A DNA stretch of 64,000 bases from Cephalopachus bancanus (lineage: Eukaryota; Chordata; Mammalia; Primates; Tarsiidae). The position numbers were made by a program, and so were the translations under genes. A model generated the notes under the pieces. It saw nothing but the letters and a program-made list of their open reading frames with translations, did not search any database and was not told the DNA's origin. The stretch is taken from the NCBI GenBank assembly GCA_027257055.1, contig JAPVLO010000233.1:1116001-1180000 (forward strand), in the 5' to 3' direction. Shown piece after piece: positions 12,416 to 22,855 of the stretch. How positions within the stretch are numbered: position 1 is the stretch's first letter; each line of letters begins with the position of its first letter.

Positions 12416-12567
12416 TGGCATTGGATCTAGGGTTACATGTAAAGAAAAACATGAACCTGAACCCAATCTCACCTTAGACAAGCATTTTTATTTATCTCAT
12501 ATTTTTGAGGATTTATCTTTAAATTGAAAAACAAAAATTGTATCCAACTACTCATCAGTATTTGTGA

Positions 12568-13045
12568 GGGTTTTTTGCCTGAGAATCCTCAGATACCAAA
12601 ATCTTCAGATGCTCAAATTGTTTTATATAAAATGGTGCAGTATTTGCATATAACCTACACACATCCTTTAAGTCACTTCTAGATTTTTATATCATACTTG
12701 ATGCAATGACTATATATAACTTCATTTTTGTAGATTCTATGTAGTACTTGGTTGTAAACCCCCACAGCTATGAACATCAAAAAGGGGGAAAAACCATACT
12801 TGGTGCATGGAAAATTTGAATTTTGCTTTTTGAAATTTTGTCGATTATTTTTTTTTCTGGGTCTTTTTTATTTGTAACTAGTTGGATCAATGAAAGGAAA
12901 AGTCCATAGATATTGAGAACAGAGTTTACATTTATAGTATACAAGATGATGTTTTGATATGTGACCTTTTCTGAGTATTTTTGATCTATAGTTGGTTGGG
13001 CCCACAGAAGCAAAATACATGGATACTGAGTACATACTGTACATT
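12568..13045. mobile_element. Second Tigger-type (MER44/Tigger7-like) element
   Basis: It shares with 8485-8892 the blocks GAGAATCCTCAGATACCAAA, TTTTATATAAAATGGTGCAG and TTTGCATATAACCTACACAC, and ends near ATACATGGATACTGAGTACA. No transposase frame. A minus-strand open frame at 12777-13013 is chance. Confidence 0.55.
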
Positions 13046-13680
13046 TTTAGCGTATGAGATGTTTTGATATATGACCTTGTGGAGACAAGAATAACAAGGA
13101 CAATGACTCTACAAATGTCTCCTCTTGGTTTATAAGATTTTCTGGTGCACAGAAAGTAAGAACCCTCACTTGTTCATTTGACACGTAATCTTAGAAACTT
13201 CCTATGTGTTGCAATCTTGGAGGAAACTTCACCCAAGAGACATATGAGGCTCCATCCTGCTTCATGAAGGTCACAGTCAAGGGATGAGAATGAAAAGGAG
13301 AACATATGGGGTAATATGTCTATACTAACAGTAATGCGTGTAATGTTGGCAAGCAAAGAGACATCTTACCTAAACTTCAAGGTGAGAAAATATTTCTTGA
13401 GTGAGGACAACAATGAAATATTACAGAAAAATACAGACATGTTCCTGTTGACAGAAGATTGAAAAACAACATTCAGGAACAACATGTGTTTAAGTCCAGT
13501 GTTAGTAGTGACCCACTCATATGTATAGAATTGTGATTTACTCTGAGTGATTGTAGCATCAAGTAGGACTAAAGAGCACAGCTGGTTAAGTTGTAGAGGT
13601 CATCTGGGATGTAGTGAAAGAGAGAAGTGTGCACTAATCAAAGGTTTTTATTTTCTCTTCAATAGAAAATAGTACTGCTA
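13046..13680. other. Region downstream of the KIR fragment; no gene seen
   Basis: About 630 bp on the 3' side of the minus-strand KIR exons. The part nearest the Alu (about 13650-13680, minus strand GAAGAGAAAATAAAAACC) may still be the end of the KIR 3' UTR and includes an AATAAA on the minus strand, but this is weak. Confidence 0.35.
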
Positions 13681-13969
13681 GCCGGGCTCGGTGGCTCAGC
13701 CTGTAATCCCACGCCTTTGGGAGGCTGAGGTGAGTGGATTGCCTGAGCCCGCGGGTTCGAGACCCGCCTGGGCAGCGAGACCTCATCTCTACAATAAATC
13801 AAAAAAAATCAGCCAGGCGTGGTAGCGCATGCCTGTACTTCTGGCTATTTGGAAGGCTGAGGTAGAAGGATCACCGGAACCCAGCAGGTCGAGGCTGCAG
13901 TGACCAGGAGCGACCACTGCACTCCAGTCTGGGTGACAGAGTGAGATTCCAACTCAAAAAAAAAAAAAA
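13681..13969 (+). mobile_element. Alu SINE inserted in the KIR 3' UTR
   Basis: Full dimeric Alu from GCCGGGCTCGG to an A-tail at 13956-13969. The word GAAAATAGTAC occurs shortly before the element and right after its tail (13970-13980), consistent with a target-site duplication. Both flanks belong to the KIR 3' end, so the insertion came after the KIR fragment. Confidence 0.92.
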
Positions 13970-14183
13970 GAAAATAGTACCATAGAAATCTGACAGCAAG
14001 AGAAAGTCCTGATCAGATTAATGTCAAAATGAAGAAGGGCGGCTTCAAAGATGGTTTATGTCTTCAGATTCTAGCTGCTGTTACATTTGTGCTGTCAACT
14101 TGGGTTTGAGAAAGGGGTATGACTTCCACAGAAGACACTGTTCAGGTTATTCTGTGTGTGCACACGAGATGGGATATAACTTC
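13970..14183 (-). other. 3' UTR of the KIR-like gene fragment
   Basis: Read on the minus strand after the exon-9 stop, this aligns by eye with the primate KIR 3' UTR: CTCAAACCCAAGTTGACAGC, then GTAACAGCAGCTAGAATCTG, then AAGACATAAACCATC. It is interrupted by the Alu at 13681-13969. I do not see a certain polyadenylation site. Confidence 0.7.
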
Positions 14184-14339
14184 TTATTGAGGCTTAACAT
14201 TTTGCAAGTTCTGTGTACACACTGGTATATGCCAAGGGTTCATTGAGCCTTTTGAAGTGAGAGTAATTTTTTTCCGTGTGAAAATCCAATGATCCAACTG
14301 TGTGTATGTCACCTCCTGTGGATCTCCTCCATTACAGTC
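14184..14339 (-). pseudogene. KIR exon 9 (ITIM exon), frameshifted
   Basis: The acceptor TTTCCAG is followed by GACTGTAATGGAGGAGATCC, equal in length to the start of human KIR exon 9. It reads DCNGGDPQEVTYTQLDH, including the first ITIM VTYTQL (14295-14312). Compared with KIR, one base is missing between the ITIMs (about 14225-14262). The second ITIM, SVYTEL, is intact in sequence (14207-14224) but lies in another frame. The frame from ITIM1 ends at TAA 14184-14186. Even if the exon-8 stop were skipped, only one ITIM would be made, as in KIR2DL4. Confidence 0.85.
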
Positions 14340-14438
14340 CTGGAAAGAGGGGAATGTTGAGTGAGGTTGAGTACACACATTCTAGGGGGCTATTAGGAAA
14401 TAAAACTTTATTAAAGATGCTGGGTGAGGAGGATCTAC

Positions 14439-14491
14439 CTCCCTGTTGACTTTTCTGTCCACTTCTGGCTCTCAGTCAATTATAGCAGCAT
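14439..14491 (-). pseudogene. KIR exon 8 (first cytoplasmic exon) with premature stop
   Basis: Exactly 53 bp, the KIR size. The acceptor is CTCCTGCAG and the donor GTAGAT. The minus strand begins ATGCTGCTATAATTGAC; the human KIR exon begins ATGCTGCTGTAATGGAC. In the phase set by exon 7 it reads D-A-A-I-I-D and then TGA (14472-14474), where KIR has CAA (Gln). After the stop the frame continues E-P-E-V-D-R-K-V-N-R-E, resembling the usual KIR residues. A protein ending here would have a tail of roughly ten residues and no ITIM. Confidence 0.85.
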
Positions 14492-14936
14492 CTGCAGGAG
14501 ATAGAAGTCAGCAAAACACTTGGGAGGGCACTACTGTGTCCTGACTTTACAAACATACAAACACAGAGAGATAAAGTGAGTGCCTGAGATGACACAGTGA
14601 CCAAAAAGTGGAGTCAGGTATTCTACCTCTTTAACTTGAGGAACCCATCTCATGAACAGCTCCCAATTTCCATCACTTGATTTAGTCTCTTACTTCCTTT
14701 CTTTCATAGATTCTTCTATATATTTGTGGCTGCACTGGGCATGAGGATATAATGAGGAATTAGTCAATAGCTTGTGCACTTAGGGCAGGGGCAGGGTTTT
14801 CTTGGGAAAAACTTACTTCTTTGGTTCTGCCTTGGGTAAGGTATCATTGTTTCAACAAGAACACACCCAAACACTCCCACTCCACACATCATGCTACACA
14901 ATAATCTCTGGCCTCTTATTCCCAAGATGTACTTAC

Positions 14937-15038
14937 CCTTTTTGGCAGAGCACCAGTGACGAATGAGGAAGAAAAGGAGGATGCCAAAGAGGATGATGGA
15001 CTCTGAGATCCCTGTCAGAACATGCAGGTACTGGGCTT
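14937..15038 (-). CDS. KIR exon 7 (transmembrane exon)
   Basis: It is 102 bp. The acceptor is TCTAGAG on the minus strand (alternative AG two bases upstream) and the donor is GTAAGT (14931-14936). It starts and ends in phase 1, as in KIR. The reading includes YLHVLTGISESI, a hydrophobic run IILFGILLFFLI and the stop-transfer RHWCSAKK, very like human KIR (LHVLIG...LLFFLL...RWCSNKK). There is no basic residue inside the membrane span, so DAP12-type pairing is not indicated. The glutamate in SES near the outer edge is unusual. No disruption in this exon. Confidence 0.85.
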
Positions 15039-15039
15039 C

Positions 15040-15250
15040 TCTAGAGGAAGATGTGAATCCAATAAGAAGCAAATCATAGCATCTTTCTTCATGGGTGACC
15101 CTCATTTGTCTTTTTCCAGGCAATTATATATACTATCCCTTTGGACACCTTCCCAGATGATAAGGGACTCTGGTTTATTCCACTTTCTCTATATTAGTTT
15201 TTAGAACAACTGTAGAGTATCCTGGGAATACAACTTCTGTCATTTGAGTG
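15040..15250 (-). other. Intron sequence upstream of KIR exon 7
   Basis: It should be the 3' end of KIR intron 6 by position. A pyrimidine-rich stretch on the minus strand (TTGGATTCACATCTTCCTC) precedes the exon-7 acceptor. No stem exon was found. Confidence 0.5.
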
Positions 15251-15254
15251 TTTG

Positions 15255-15635
15255 ACTCATCGAAACCTCACAGTGAAATTTGATCCTCAGTGTTGGAGGT
15301 GGAGACTGCAAAGAGGACAAAGGAATTAATCCCTCACGAATGGATTAATGCCCTTTATGAGGGGAGGCGACCAAGTTCTCTCCATTATTTCCTTGGAAAG
15401 ATGGTTGTTAAAACAAACTTGGCACCTTCCTCCCTTCTTGCATGTCATCTCTCTGATCTCTGCACATGTTGACTCCACTTCTCTTCTGCCATGAGTGGAA
15501 ACTGCCTGAGGCCCTTGTCAGAAGCACATGTTGTCATCATGTTTCTTATACTGTGAGTATGTAAACACTTTTTCTTCATAAATTACTTAGCTTCAGGTAT
15601 TCCTTTACAGCAACTCAAATGGACTAAGATAGCTA
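15255..15635 (+). mobile_element. MaLR (MLT1-like) solo LTR
   Basis: Order of blocks: AAATTTGATCCTCAGTGTTG, GGAGGTGGAGACTGCAAAG, ATCCCTCACGAATGGATTAA, GTCATCTCTCTGATCTCTGC, GCCCTTGTCAGAAGCACATG, AATTACTTAGCTTCAGGTAT, CAACTCAAATGGACTAAGAT. This is typical of MLT1/MST LTRs. It sits in the presumed KIR intron 6. Confidence 0.75.
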
Positions 15636-15639
15636 TATC

Positions 15640-16730
15640 CAGAGATATGAAGAAACTGTTCAGAACATCCAGACTGTGTTCCTGTCCTTCGTAGAACTGG
15701 CTATCCTACAGTGCTTTAGCTCAGTGTGTCATGTGTCTTCAGGGTATAAATCCTTTTTCAATCCCCTCTGATGAGATGCACATGGGGTGAATCCATCTGC
15801 CCTGGGCAGCTTTCCTGAGACTTGGATGACTGGCTTGCCATGAAACCTAGGCTTCTGTTGTTTTGTGTTGCTTATTTTTAAGTGGTGAACCTGCTTTATG
15901 TAACTTGCGTGTGAGTGTTCTCTCCCTGTGGAAGTGGCATGGCCCAGAGTGTGATGCATGAGTTGTCTAGTGTCCCGCCAGCCTGGGATTGATACCAGTG
16001 CACAGTGAACCTACTTCACCTTCTCTACATTCACAACACCCTTAAATCAAGCAAATTGCATTCTCCAATAAAAGGAAAAAATTGAAATAAATGATAGAAA
16101 TTGAAGACATGAACTAGAGCTGTTTTATGTTCTATACCAGATAATGATGATGACCCATGTGAGCCCAGGGTTGAGGTGTGTGTCAGGCTAATGACCTGCC
16201 TGAGAGACAGAGGGAAAAGACAACCCCCTCCATCATCTATTGCTGCATATATTTTGTTATTGTCTACTCCCCTCCCAACCCCACCAATCCTGTGAGTTAG
16301 GAGAAAAGCATACTAGGAGATAGTTCTGTCTCTTGTCTCTGAGTCCCAAGGATAAACTCAATCAAGAGAAAGTTGGTGTCACCTCCCAGAGTACCACCTG
16401 CATCTCCACATGCGGATGGATATAGGGATGAGGCAAATGGGTTTGGTAAGGGGTTTGGATGGGTCAGGTCTTGGACAATTATACCACATGTTCTCTATTG
16501 CAGGATTTATTCTGGTAGGGATAGGGAGGTTTTACATTTTTAATTTGATCTCATCCTCACACAAAGCCAGAAAGGGAGGTTTTAGCCTGATAATTTTGTG
16601 AATAAAATAGAAGATGAATGAGGTAATCATAGACAAGTAGAATAATGATGATTTGAATCCAGGTGCCTTCTCCATTTTCATATACTATGCTATTAGACTG
16701 GGTCCCTTTACTTGAATCTGCTCCAATGGT
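15640..16730. other. No gene recognised (possible KIR intron 6)
   Basis: I searched the minus strand for the KIR stem exon and for Ig-domain text and found neither. No known repeat family was identified. Confidence 0.4.
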
Positions 16731-16759
16731 TTGCAGAATTAATCTAGCTGAAGAAAGAA

Positions 16760-17400
16760 ACTCATAACTTGAAGACCAGAACATGGAATTAACCCGATCT
16801 TTAAAAAACATAGAAAGAAGACTCAGAAAGACAGAACAAAGCCTACAAGAGATGTGTGATTATATCAAGAGGCTGAACCTATGCCTGATTGGTATCCCAG
16901 AAGAAGAAAGGGAAATGGAGAAAAACTTGGAGCAAGTATTCCAATAGATAATCCAAGAAAGCTTTCCCCATCTCACCAGAGGTGTGACCAGCCAAGCACA
17001 AGAGATATAGAGAGAACCTCCACAAGACATCAAATGAGAAGACCAATCCCTTGACACATAATAATTCACCTACACAAAGTAGGCAAAAAAGAAAGAATCC
17101 TAAAGGCAGCAAGAGAGAAATTCAGACTACCTTCCAGGGAAAGCCAATCAGAAGAGCAGCAGACCTATTGACAGAAACACTACAAGCAAGAAGAGATTGG
17201 AGCCCTATATTCAAAGTCCTCAAAGATAAACAATTTCAACCAAGAATTTCCTATCCAGTCAAGCCGAGCTTCATCAGTGATGGAAAATTATAATCCTTCC
17301 CAGACATCCCTAAGAGATTATGCAGCTTCCAAACCGGCTCTACAGGAGACACTTAAAAAGGTATTAAGCACAGAAGAAAGAAAAAAAAAAGAATGACCAC
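16760..17400 (+). pseudogene. L1 ORF1 remnant (RNA-binding protein), C-terminal part
   Basis: Sense text encodes an ORF1p-like coiled-coil end and C-terminal domain with stops (for example TAG within TTCCAATAGATAATCC). The clearest open piece is 17051-17293, which contains GKPIRRAADLLTETLQARRD and QPRISYPVKPSFIS, matching the conserved ORF1p C-terminal region (family knowledge). In an active L1 this protein binds L1 RNA. Here it is broken. Confidence 0.8.
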
Positions 17401-20304
17401 ACACATCCCAAGAGAACAGCAGAGCACAGACTCAACAGAGAATACAGCATAACAAGAAACTTGACAACACACACATACATCAACCCCAAAGCCAAAAGAA
17501 AACAAGCAAACAAAGAAAAAATTTTATAAGAACCTCATGACAGAGATAAACAAACATATTTCAATTATCAACCTGAATGTGAATGGACTAAATGCACCGA
17601 GAAGACACAGAATGGCAAACTGGATAAGAAACCATGACCCAATTATTTGCTGCATCCAGGAGACTCATCTCACTACAAGGGACACACAGAGACTCAAATT
17701 TAAAGGATGAAAAACGAGTTTCCAGGCAAATGGATCACAAGAGAAGGTAGGAGTTGCGATCTTAATATCAGACAAAACAACCTTTAAGCTATCAAAAATG
17801 TAAAAAGATGCAAAAGGACACTATATAATGATAAAAGATTCAATCCATCAACAAGAAATATCCATCCTAAACATATATGCACCCAACACAAGAGCACTAG
17901 CCTTTATAAAGCAACTACTAAGTAAACTATAAAAGATATTGACTCTGACACTAATATAGTAGGGGACTTGAATATTCCACTAACAGTCCTAGATAGATCA
18001 TCGAGGCAAAAAATCAACAAGGAGATCCAGAACATAAACTTCACACTCAACCAAATGGACATAATAGATATGTACAGATTATTCCACCCAACAACCACAG
18101 AACATACATTCTACTCATCACCACATGGAATGTACTCCAAGATTGATCACATCCCTGGCCATAAATGAAGCATAAACAAATTCCATAAGGTTGAAATCTT
18201 GCCATGTACATTCTCAAACCACAGTGGAATAAAAATAAATCAACATCAATAAAATTTCCCCTAAGTCCACAAAGACATGATGACTAAACAGCATGATGCT
18301 GAACAACTACTGGGTCAACACTGAAATCAAAGCAGAAATTAAAAGATTCCTGGAAACAAATGAAAAAGAAGAAACATATTACCAACATCTCTAGGATGCC
18401 ATGAAAACAGTTCTCAGAGGGGAATTTATATCTCTACAAGCACACATCAAGAAAATGGAAAAATCACAAGTTAACAGCCTAACAAATCACCTAAGGGAGC
18501 TGGAAAGAGAAGACCACCAAAACCCCAACTTTAGCAGAAGAATCCAAATCACCAAAATAAACATAATCAGAAATACAAAAGATCAAATCACAACTCAACC
18601 CAAAGAAATAGAAAAGATTATTAGAGATTACTATGCATACCTATATGGAAAAAAACTTGATAACCTAAATGAAATGGAGGTTGAAATTAGAAGAGACTGA
18701 TACACTAAATAGATCAATAACAACCCAGAAAATTGACTCTGCCACACAAAAACTACCTACCAAAAAAAAAAAAAGCCCTGGACTGGATGGCTTTCCAACA
18801 GAATTCTACAAAATGTACAAGGAGGAGCTGATACCAATCCTATTGAAAGTATTCCAGGCAATTGAGAAAGAAGTAATTCTCCCTAAATCATTTTGCAAAG
18901 CTAACATCACACTGATACTCAAATTGGGTAAAGATCCAACAAAAAGAGAGAACTACTGGCCAATATCCCTTAGGAACATAGATGCAAAAATCCTCAACAA
19001 AGTTCTAGCAAACTGGATCCAAAAACACATCTCAGAAATCATCCACAATGATCAAGTAGGCTTCATCCCCAGGATTCAGGGCTGGTTCAACATTCATAAG
19101 ACCATAAATGTCATTAAATACATCAACAGATGTAAAAACAAGAACCACATGATTATCTCATTAGATGCAGAAAAAGCTTTTGATAAAATCCAGCATCCCT
19201 TCTTGATAAAAACCCTCAAACACCTAGGTATAGAAGGAATATACCACAAAATAGTAAGTGCCAACCACAATAAACCCACAGCTAATATATTGCTAAATGG
19301 ACAGAAACAGGAAACATTTTCCCTGAAAACTGGAACAAGACAAGGCTGCCCATTTTCACCCCTCTTGTTCAACATGGTGTTGGAAGTTCTAACTTGGGCA
19401 ATTGACAAGAGAAGAAAATCAGGGGTATCCAAATAGGAAAAGAGGAAGTCAAGTTGTCCCTCTTTGCTGCTGATATGATCCTATACCTTGAACATCCAAG
19501 AGAATCTGTCAAAAACCTGCTTGCACTGATAAAGGACTTTGGCAAAGTCTCAGGGTACAAAATAAATGTGCAAAAGACAGGTTCATTCCTTTACAACAAC
19601 ACAGCAGGCAGGGACCCAAATTAAAAGCACAATCCATTCACAAAAGCCACACACACAAAAATGAAATACCGCAGCATCTTCCTAACCAGAGAAGTGAAAG
19701 ACCTTTACAATAAGAACTACAAAACACTACTCAAAGAAATCCAAGAAGACACAAACAAATGGAAAGATATTCCATGCTCATGGATAGGAAGAATCAACAT
19801 TGTTAAAATGTCCATCCTACCAAAGGCAATCTATAGATTCAATGCAATATCTATTAAGTTACCGGCATCATTCTTCTCAGACCTGGAAACGACAATATAG
19901 ATATTCAAATGGAAATATGAATGACCACGAATAGCCAAAGCAATCCTTAGCAAAAGAAACAAAGTAGGAGGCATCACACTTCCAGACTTCAAACTTTACT
20001 ATAAGGCTATAGTAATCAAAACAGCCTGGTATTGGTATAAGAACAGGCACATAAACCAATGAAACAGGATAGAGATTCCGAAGCAAAGCCTCAATTTTTC
20101 AACCAACTCATCTTTGACAAAGCCTCCAATAACCACCACTGGGGAGAGGAGAACCTATTCAGTAAATGGTGCTGGGAAAACTGGCTCATCACATGCAGAA
20201 GATTGAAACAGGACCCCTTCCTATCACCATGCACAAAAATTAACTCTGAATGGATCAAAGAACTAAATGTAAAACCTCAAACCATAATAATCTTAGAAAA
20301 CGCA

Positions 20305-20309
20305 GGCAC
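20305..20309. repeat. Target-site duplication GGCAC, left copy
   Basis: Directly precedes TGTGGGAGTC of the solo LTR; the matching copy is at 21314-21318. Confidence 0.85.
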
Positions 20310-21313
20310 TGTGGGAGTCCAGGCCCTGCAGAGAGATTTAGAGGGTCCCTGGAAGGTGTGGTGGTATCGGCAATTATTCTGGAGAAATAAAGAGAAAGAA
20401 GGGGAGAGAGAGAGAGAGATGGGGGAGAAAGAAAGAGACTGGACTCTGTCTAGTGCAGAAGCCGTTTATTGGAAGTTACAGTGGGTATTTATCCCCAGAT
20501 TTTACACAGACAGTCTCACAAGTCTTTCACGTGAACACAAAGCCAAGTGCAGGAGGGGCATCCTCCACCCTTGTTGAAAACCACCAGTTGTTTTCTCAGA
20601 TACGAGGAAGGACAAACTGCAAAATTGTCTTATTTTTCCCTATGCTAGTTAATGCTCCTCAAAAGCAATGCAACAATCCCTACTAGCATCATGATGCTCT
20701 AATAATCAATAACTTATAAAGCTCATGCGTACGTAACACCCGTGATGACTAACTTAAATCTTATTACCTTTCTATTCTATCCTAGTATTACTTACACAAT
20801 TGTTATGGAAGCTCTTAATTATAGCTTAAACCAATTCTAAAAGAATACAGCCCAGTCCAAAGTACGAGCTGGGCCCTCAGGAATGTGGCCCAGCCCAAAG
20901 TTCATGCTGGGTCATTTCTAGTAACTCTAGATAATCATCTATACCATCTAAAGCTGAAAACAGCTCTCCATAAATATATACTAATTCTACAAATATACTT
21001 TTAAATCTTATAAAGAAGCTTGTACCATATAAAAGGCTCCCAAATGTGACCTGAGTTTGAATTATATCTAATACCTAAGCCGAAACCGCAGTTCATGGGA
21101 AACAGGAACAATGAGTTTCTGGAGTGAGCCATGCCTGTCACAGTCACAGAACTTTCAGTTTAGGTCAGCAGAGTTCCTTTAGGTTACTTGCACTATATGG
21201 TAAAAGGAGGAGGAAATGGGGTCAACGGCTCCCGAATACCTTCTAGTGGTCTCAGGTCCACGGTCCTCCCTGATCCCTAACACTCAGTGGGCCTCCGTGG
21301 CTGGCTCCCAACA
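20310..21313 (-). mobile_element. Solo LTR of an endogenous retrovirus, about 1.0 kb, with 5-bp target duplication
   Basis: The plus-strand ends are TGTGGGAGTCCA and TGGCTCCCAACA, imperfect inverted repeats starting TG and ending CA. GGCAC lies directly on both sides (20305-20309 and 21314-21318), and the flanks are both L1 ORF2. Orientation is inferred as minus: AATAAA reads on that strand at 20465-20470, followed by a pyrimidine-rich tract (20395-20440) as in the U5 of class II (betaretrovirus-like) LTRs. A TTATAA motif at about 20714-20720 could be the promoter element. No internal viral sequence remains, consistent with LTR-LTR recombination. Class II assignment is tentative. Confidence 0.85.
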
Positions 21314-21318
21314 GGCAC
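21314..21318. repeat. Target-site duplication GGCAC, right copy
   Basis: Directly follows ...CTCCCAACA of the solo LTR; identical to 20305-20309. Confidence 0.85.
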
Positions 21319-22855
21319 ACTTTTATGGAAGTTGGAACACTTTTTATGGAACTGGCAACCAGTTCATATTCAGAACCCCAAACACCTGTAACTTAAGAAA
21401 TAAGATAGACAAGTGGGATCTCATCAAACTAACAAGCTTCTGCAAAGCAACAGAAACCATCAAGAGAAGGGAGACAGCCCAGAGAATGGGAAAAAATATC
21501 TACCAACTGAGTATCTGATTATCTCATTAGGATAATGAGTTCCTTGAGTTCCTAGGATCTACAAGGAACTCAAACACACCAAAAGGAAAAAAACAAAAAA
21601 GTGGGCAAAAGACATGAATCTCAAAAGAACATGTACGGGCAGTCAACAGACACATGAAAAAGTGCTCAGCCTCACTCATCATCAAAGAAATGCAAATCAA
21701 AACCACATTGGGATGACACCTAACCCCAGTAAGAATGGCCATCATAAATAAAACAAACAACAACAAATGCTGGCAAGGAAGGGAGAAAAAGGACCGCTTC
21801 TACACAGCTAGTGTGAATGCAAACTAGTGCAAACTCTTTGGAAGACAGTGTGGTGGTTTCTGAAAGAACTAGAAACTGACCTTCCATATGACCCAGCAAT
21901 TCCCCTATTGCAAATATACCTGGAGGAACTCAAATCATTTTATAAAATAGATCCCCGCATAGTATGTTTGTTGCAGCTCTATTCACAATAGCAAAAACAT
22001 GGAACCAATGATGTTGCCCATTGAAACTGAACTGGATTAAAAAAAATGTGGTACATATACACAATGGAATATTATGCAGCCATAAAGAAGGACAAACATA
22101 TGGACTTTGCAGCAACTTGAATGGATTTAGAATCAATCATATTCGGTGATCTATCACAGAAACAAAGAACGGAGTACCATATGTTCTCATTCATAAGTGG
22201 ACCTTGAACAATTATAATACTATAAGAAAGGGATTGGCAGTAGTGGGAAACTGCCAGGGGAGGGGGGATGGGATTGGCAGTTGAGGGAAACTACCAAGGG
22301 AGGGAGGGGTACACCTCATCCACAAGGGTACCTGCATAATCAATGTTTGTATATCTAATCCTAAATTGTACCCCACATCTTTATAATTAAAAAAAAAAGC
22401 ATGGATCTGCACCAACTCATCTTCGACAAAGCCAACAAAACAAACACTAGGGATAGGAAACCATATTTAACAAATGGTGCTGGGAAAACTGATCACATGC
22501 AGAAGAATGAAACTGGGCCCCTACTATCACCATATACAAAAATTAGCTCAAAATGGATCCAGGGCTTAAATATGAAACCTCAAGCTATAAGAATCTTAGA
22601 AGAATCTAGAGAAGACCCTTCTGGACCTCAGAGTAGGCAATGAATTAATGGCCAAGTCCTCAGGTGGCACCTTATCAAACTAAAATGTTTTTTGTGCAGC
22701 AAAAGAAATCTTCAAGAGTGTAAAGAGAGAACCCATGGAATGTGAAAAAAATATTTGTGAGAGCTATGCATCCAATAAAGGCTTAACATCTAGGATTTAA
22801 AAAGGAACTTAAACAAATTAACAGGAAAAAAACAACCGTATTAGAAAGTGGGCAG

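Larger units (their letters stand above)
14184..15038 (-). pseudogene. KIR-family receptor, 3' exons (transmembrane and two cytoplasmic exons), disrupted
   Basis: This is the 3' part of a killer-cell immunoglobulin-like receptor gene. KIRs are surface receptors of NK and T cells that bind MHC class I; inhibitory members signal through cytoplasmic ITIMs that recruit SHP phosphatases. Three exons are seen in KIR order: transmembrane (14937-15038), first cytoplasmic (14439-14491) and ITIM exon (starting 14339). The introns are 445 and 99 bp, close to what I recall for human KIR introns 7 and 8. Splice signals and phases are intact. Two lesions break it: a TGA in the 53-bp exon and a 1-bp deletion between the two ITIMs. 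The transmembrane segment has no lysine or arginine, as in inhibitory KIRs. No leader, Ig-domain or stem exon was recognised upstream; an L1 at 16.7-22.4 kb lies where intron 6 would run. LILR or another LRC family is less likely because the 53-bp exon is KIR-type. Assignment to a KIR lineage (KIR3DX-like or KIR3DL-like) is not possible here. Confidence 0.85.
17537..22207 (+). pseudogene. L1 ORF2 remnant (endonuclease and reverse transcriptase), inactivated
   Basis: The ATG at 17537 begins the ORF2 N-terminus (NLNVNGLNAPRRHR in the endonuclease domain). The largest open pieces are 18401-18700 and 18669-19436; the latter covers the first part of the reverse transcriptase ([42 protein letters not shown]). 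The catalytic FADD motif of L1 reverse transcriptase reads FAAD (codons within 19460-19485), a lost catalytic aspartate. Frameshifts separate the pieces, and the solo LTR cuts ORF2 at 20310. The C-terminus ends FSFISGP-type with TGA at 22205-22207. Nonfunctional. Confidence 0.85.
16735..22397 (+). mobile_element. Long 5'-truncated L1 retrotransposon, split by a solo LTR
   Basis: It starts inside ORF1 (ATCTAGCTGAAGAAAG), continues through the inter-ORF region and ORF2, and ends with a 3' UTR (22208-22385) and an A-run at 22388-22396. Frames are broken by stops and frameshifts, so it is inactive. The solo LTR at 20310-21313 inserted into ORF2. Its 3' UTR recurs at 760-941, 12230-12415, 26010-26118, 50970-51090 and 58262-58350, which suggests a family active in this lineage. 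Confidence 0.9.

Noticed and set aside
18401..19436. Long open frames as a possible host gene
   Set aside because: They read as L1 endonuclease and reverse transcriptase pieces ([25 protein letters not shown]) within a decayed L1.
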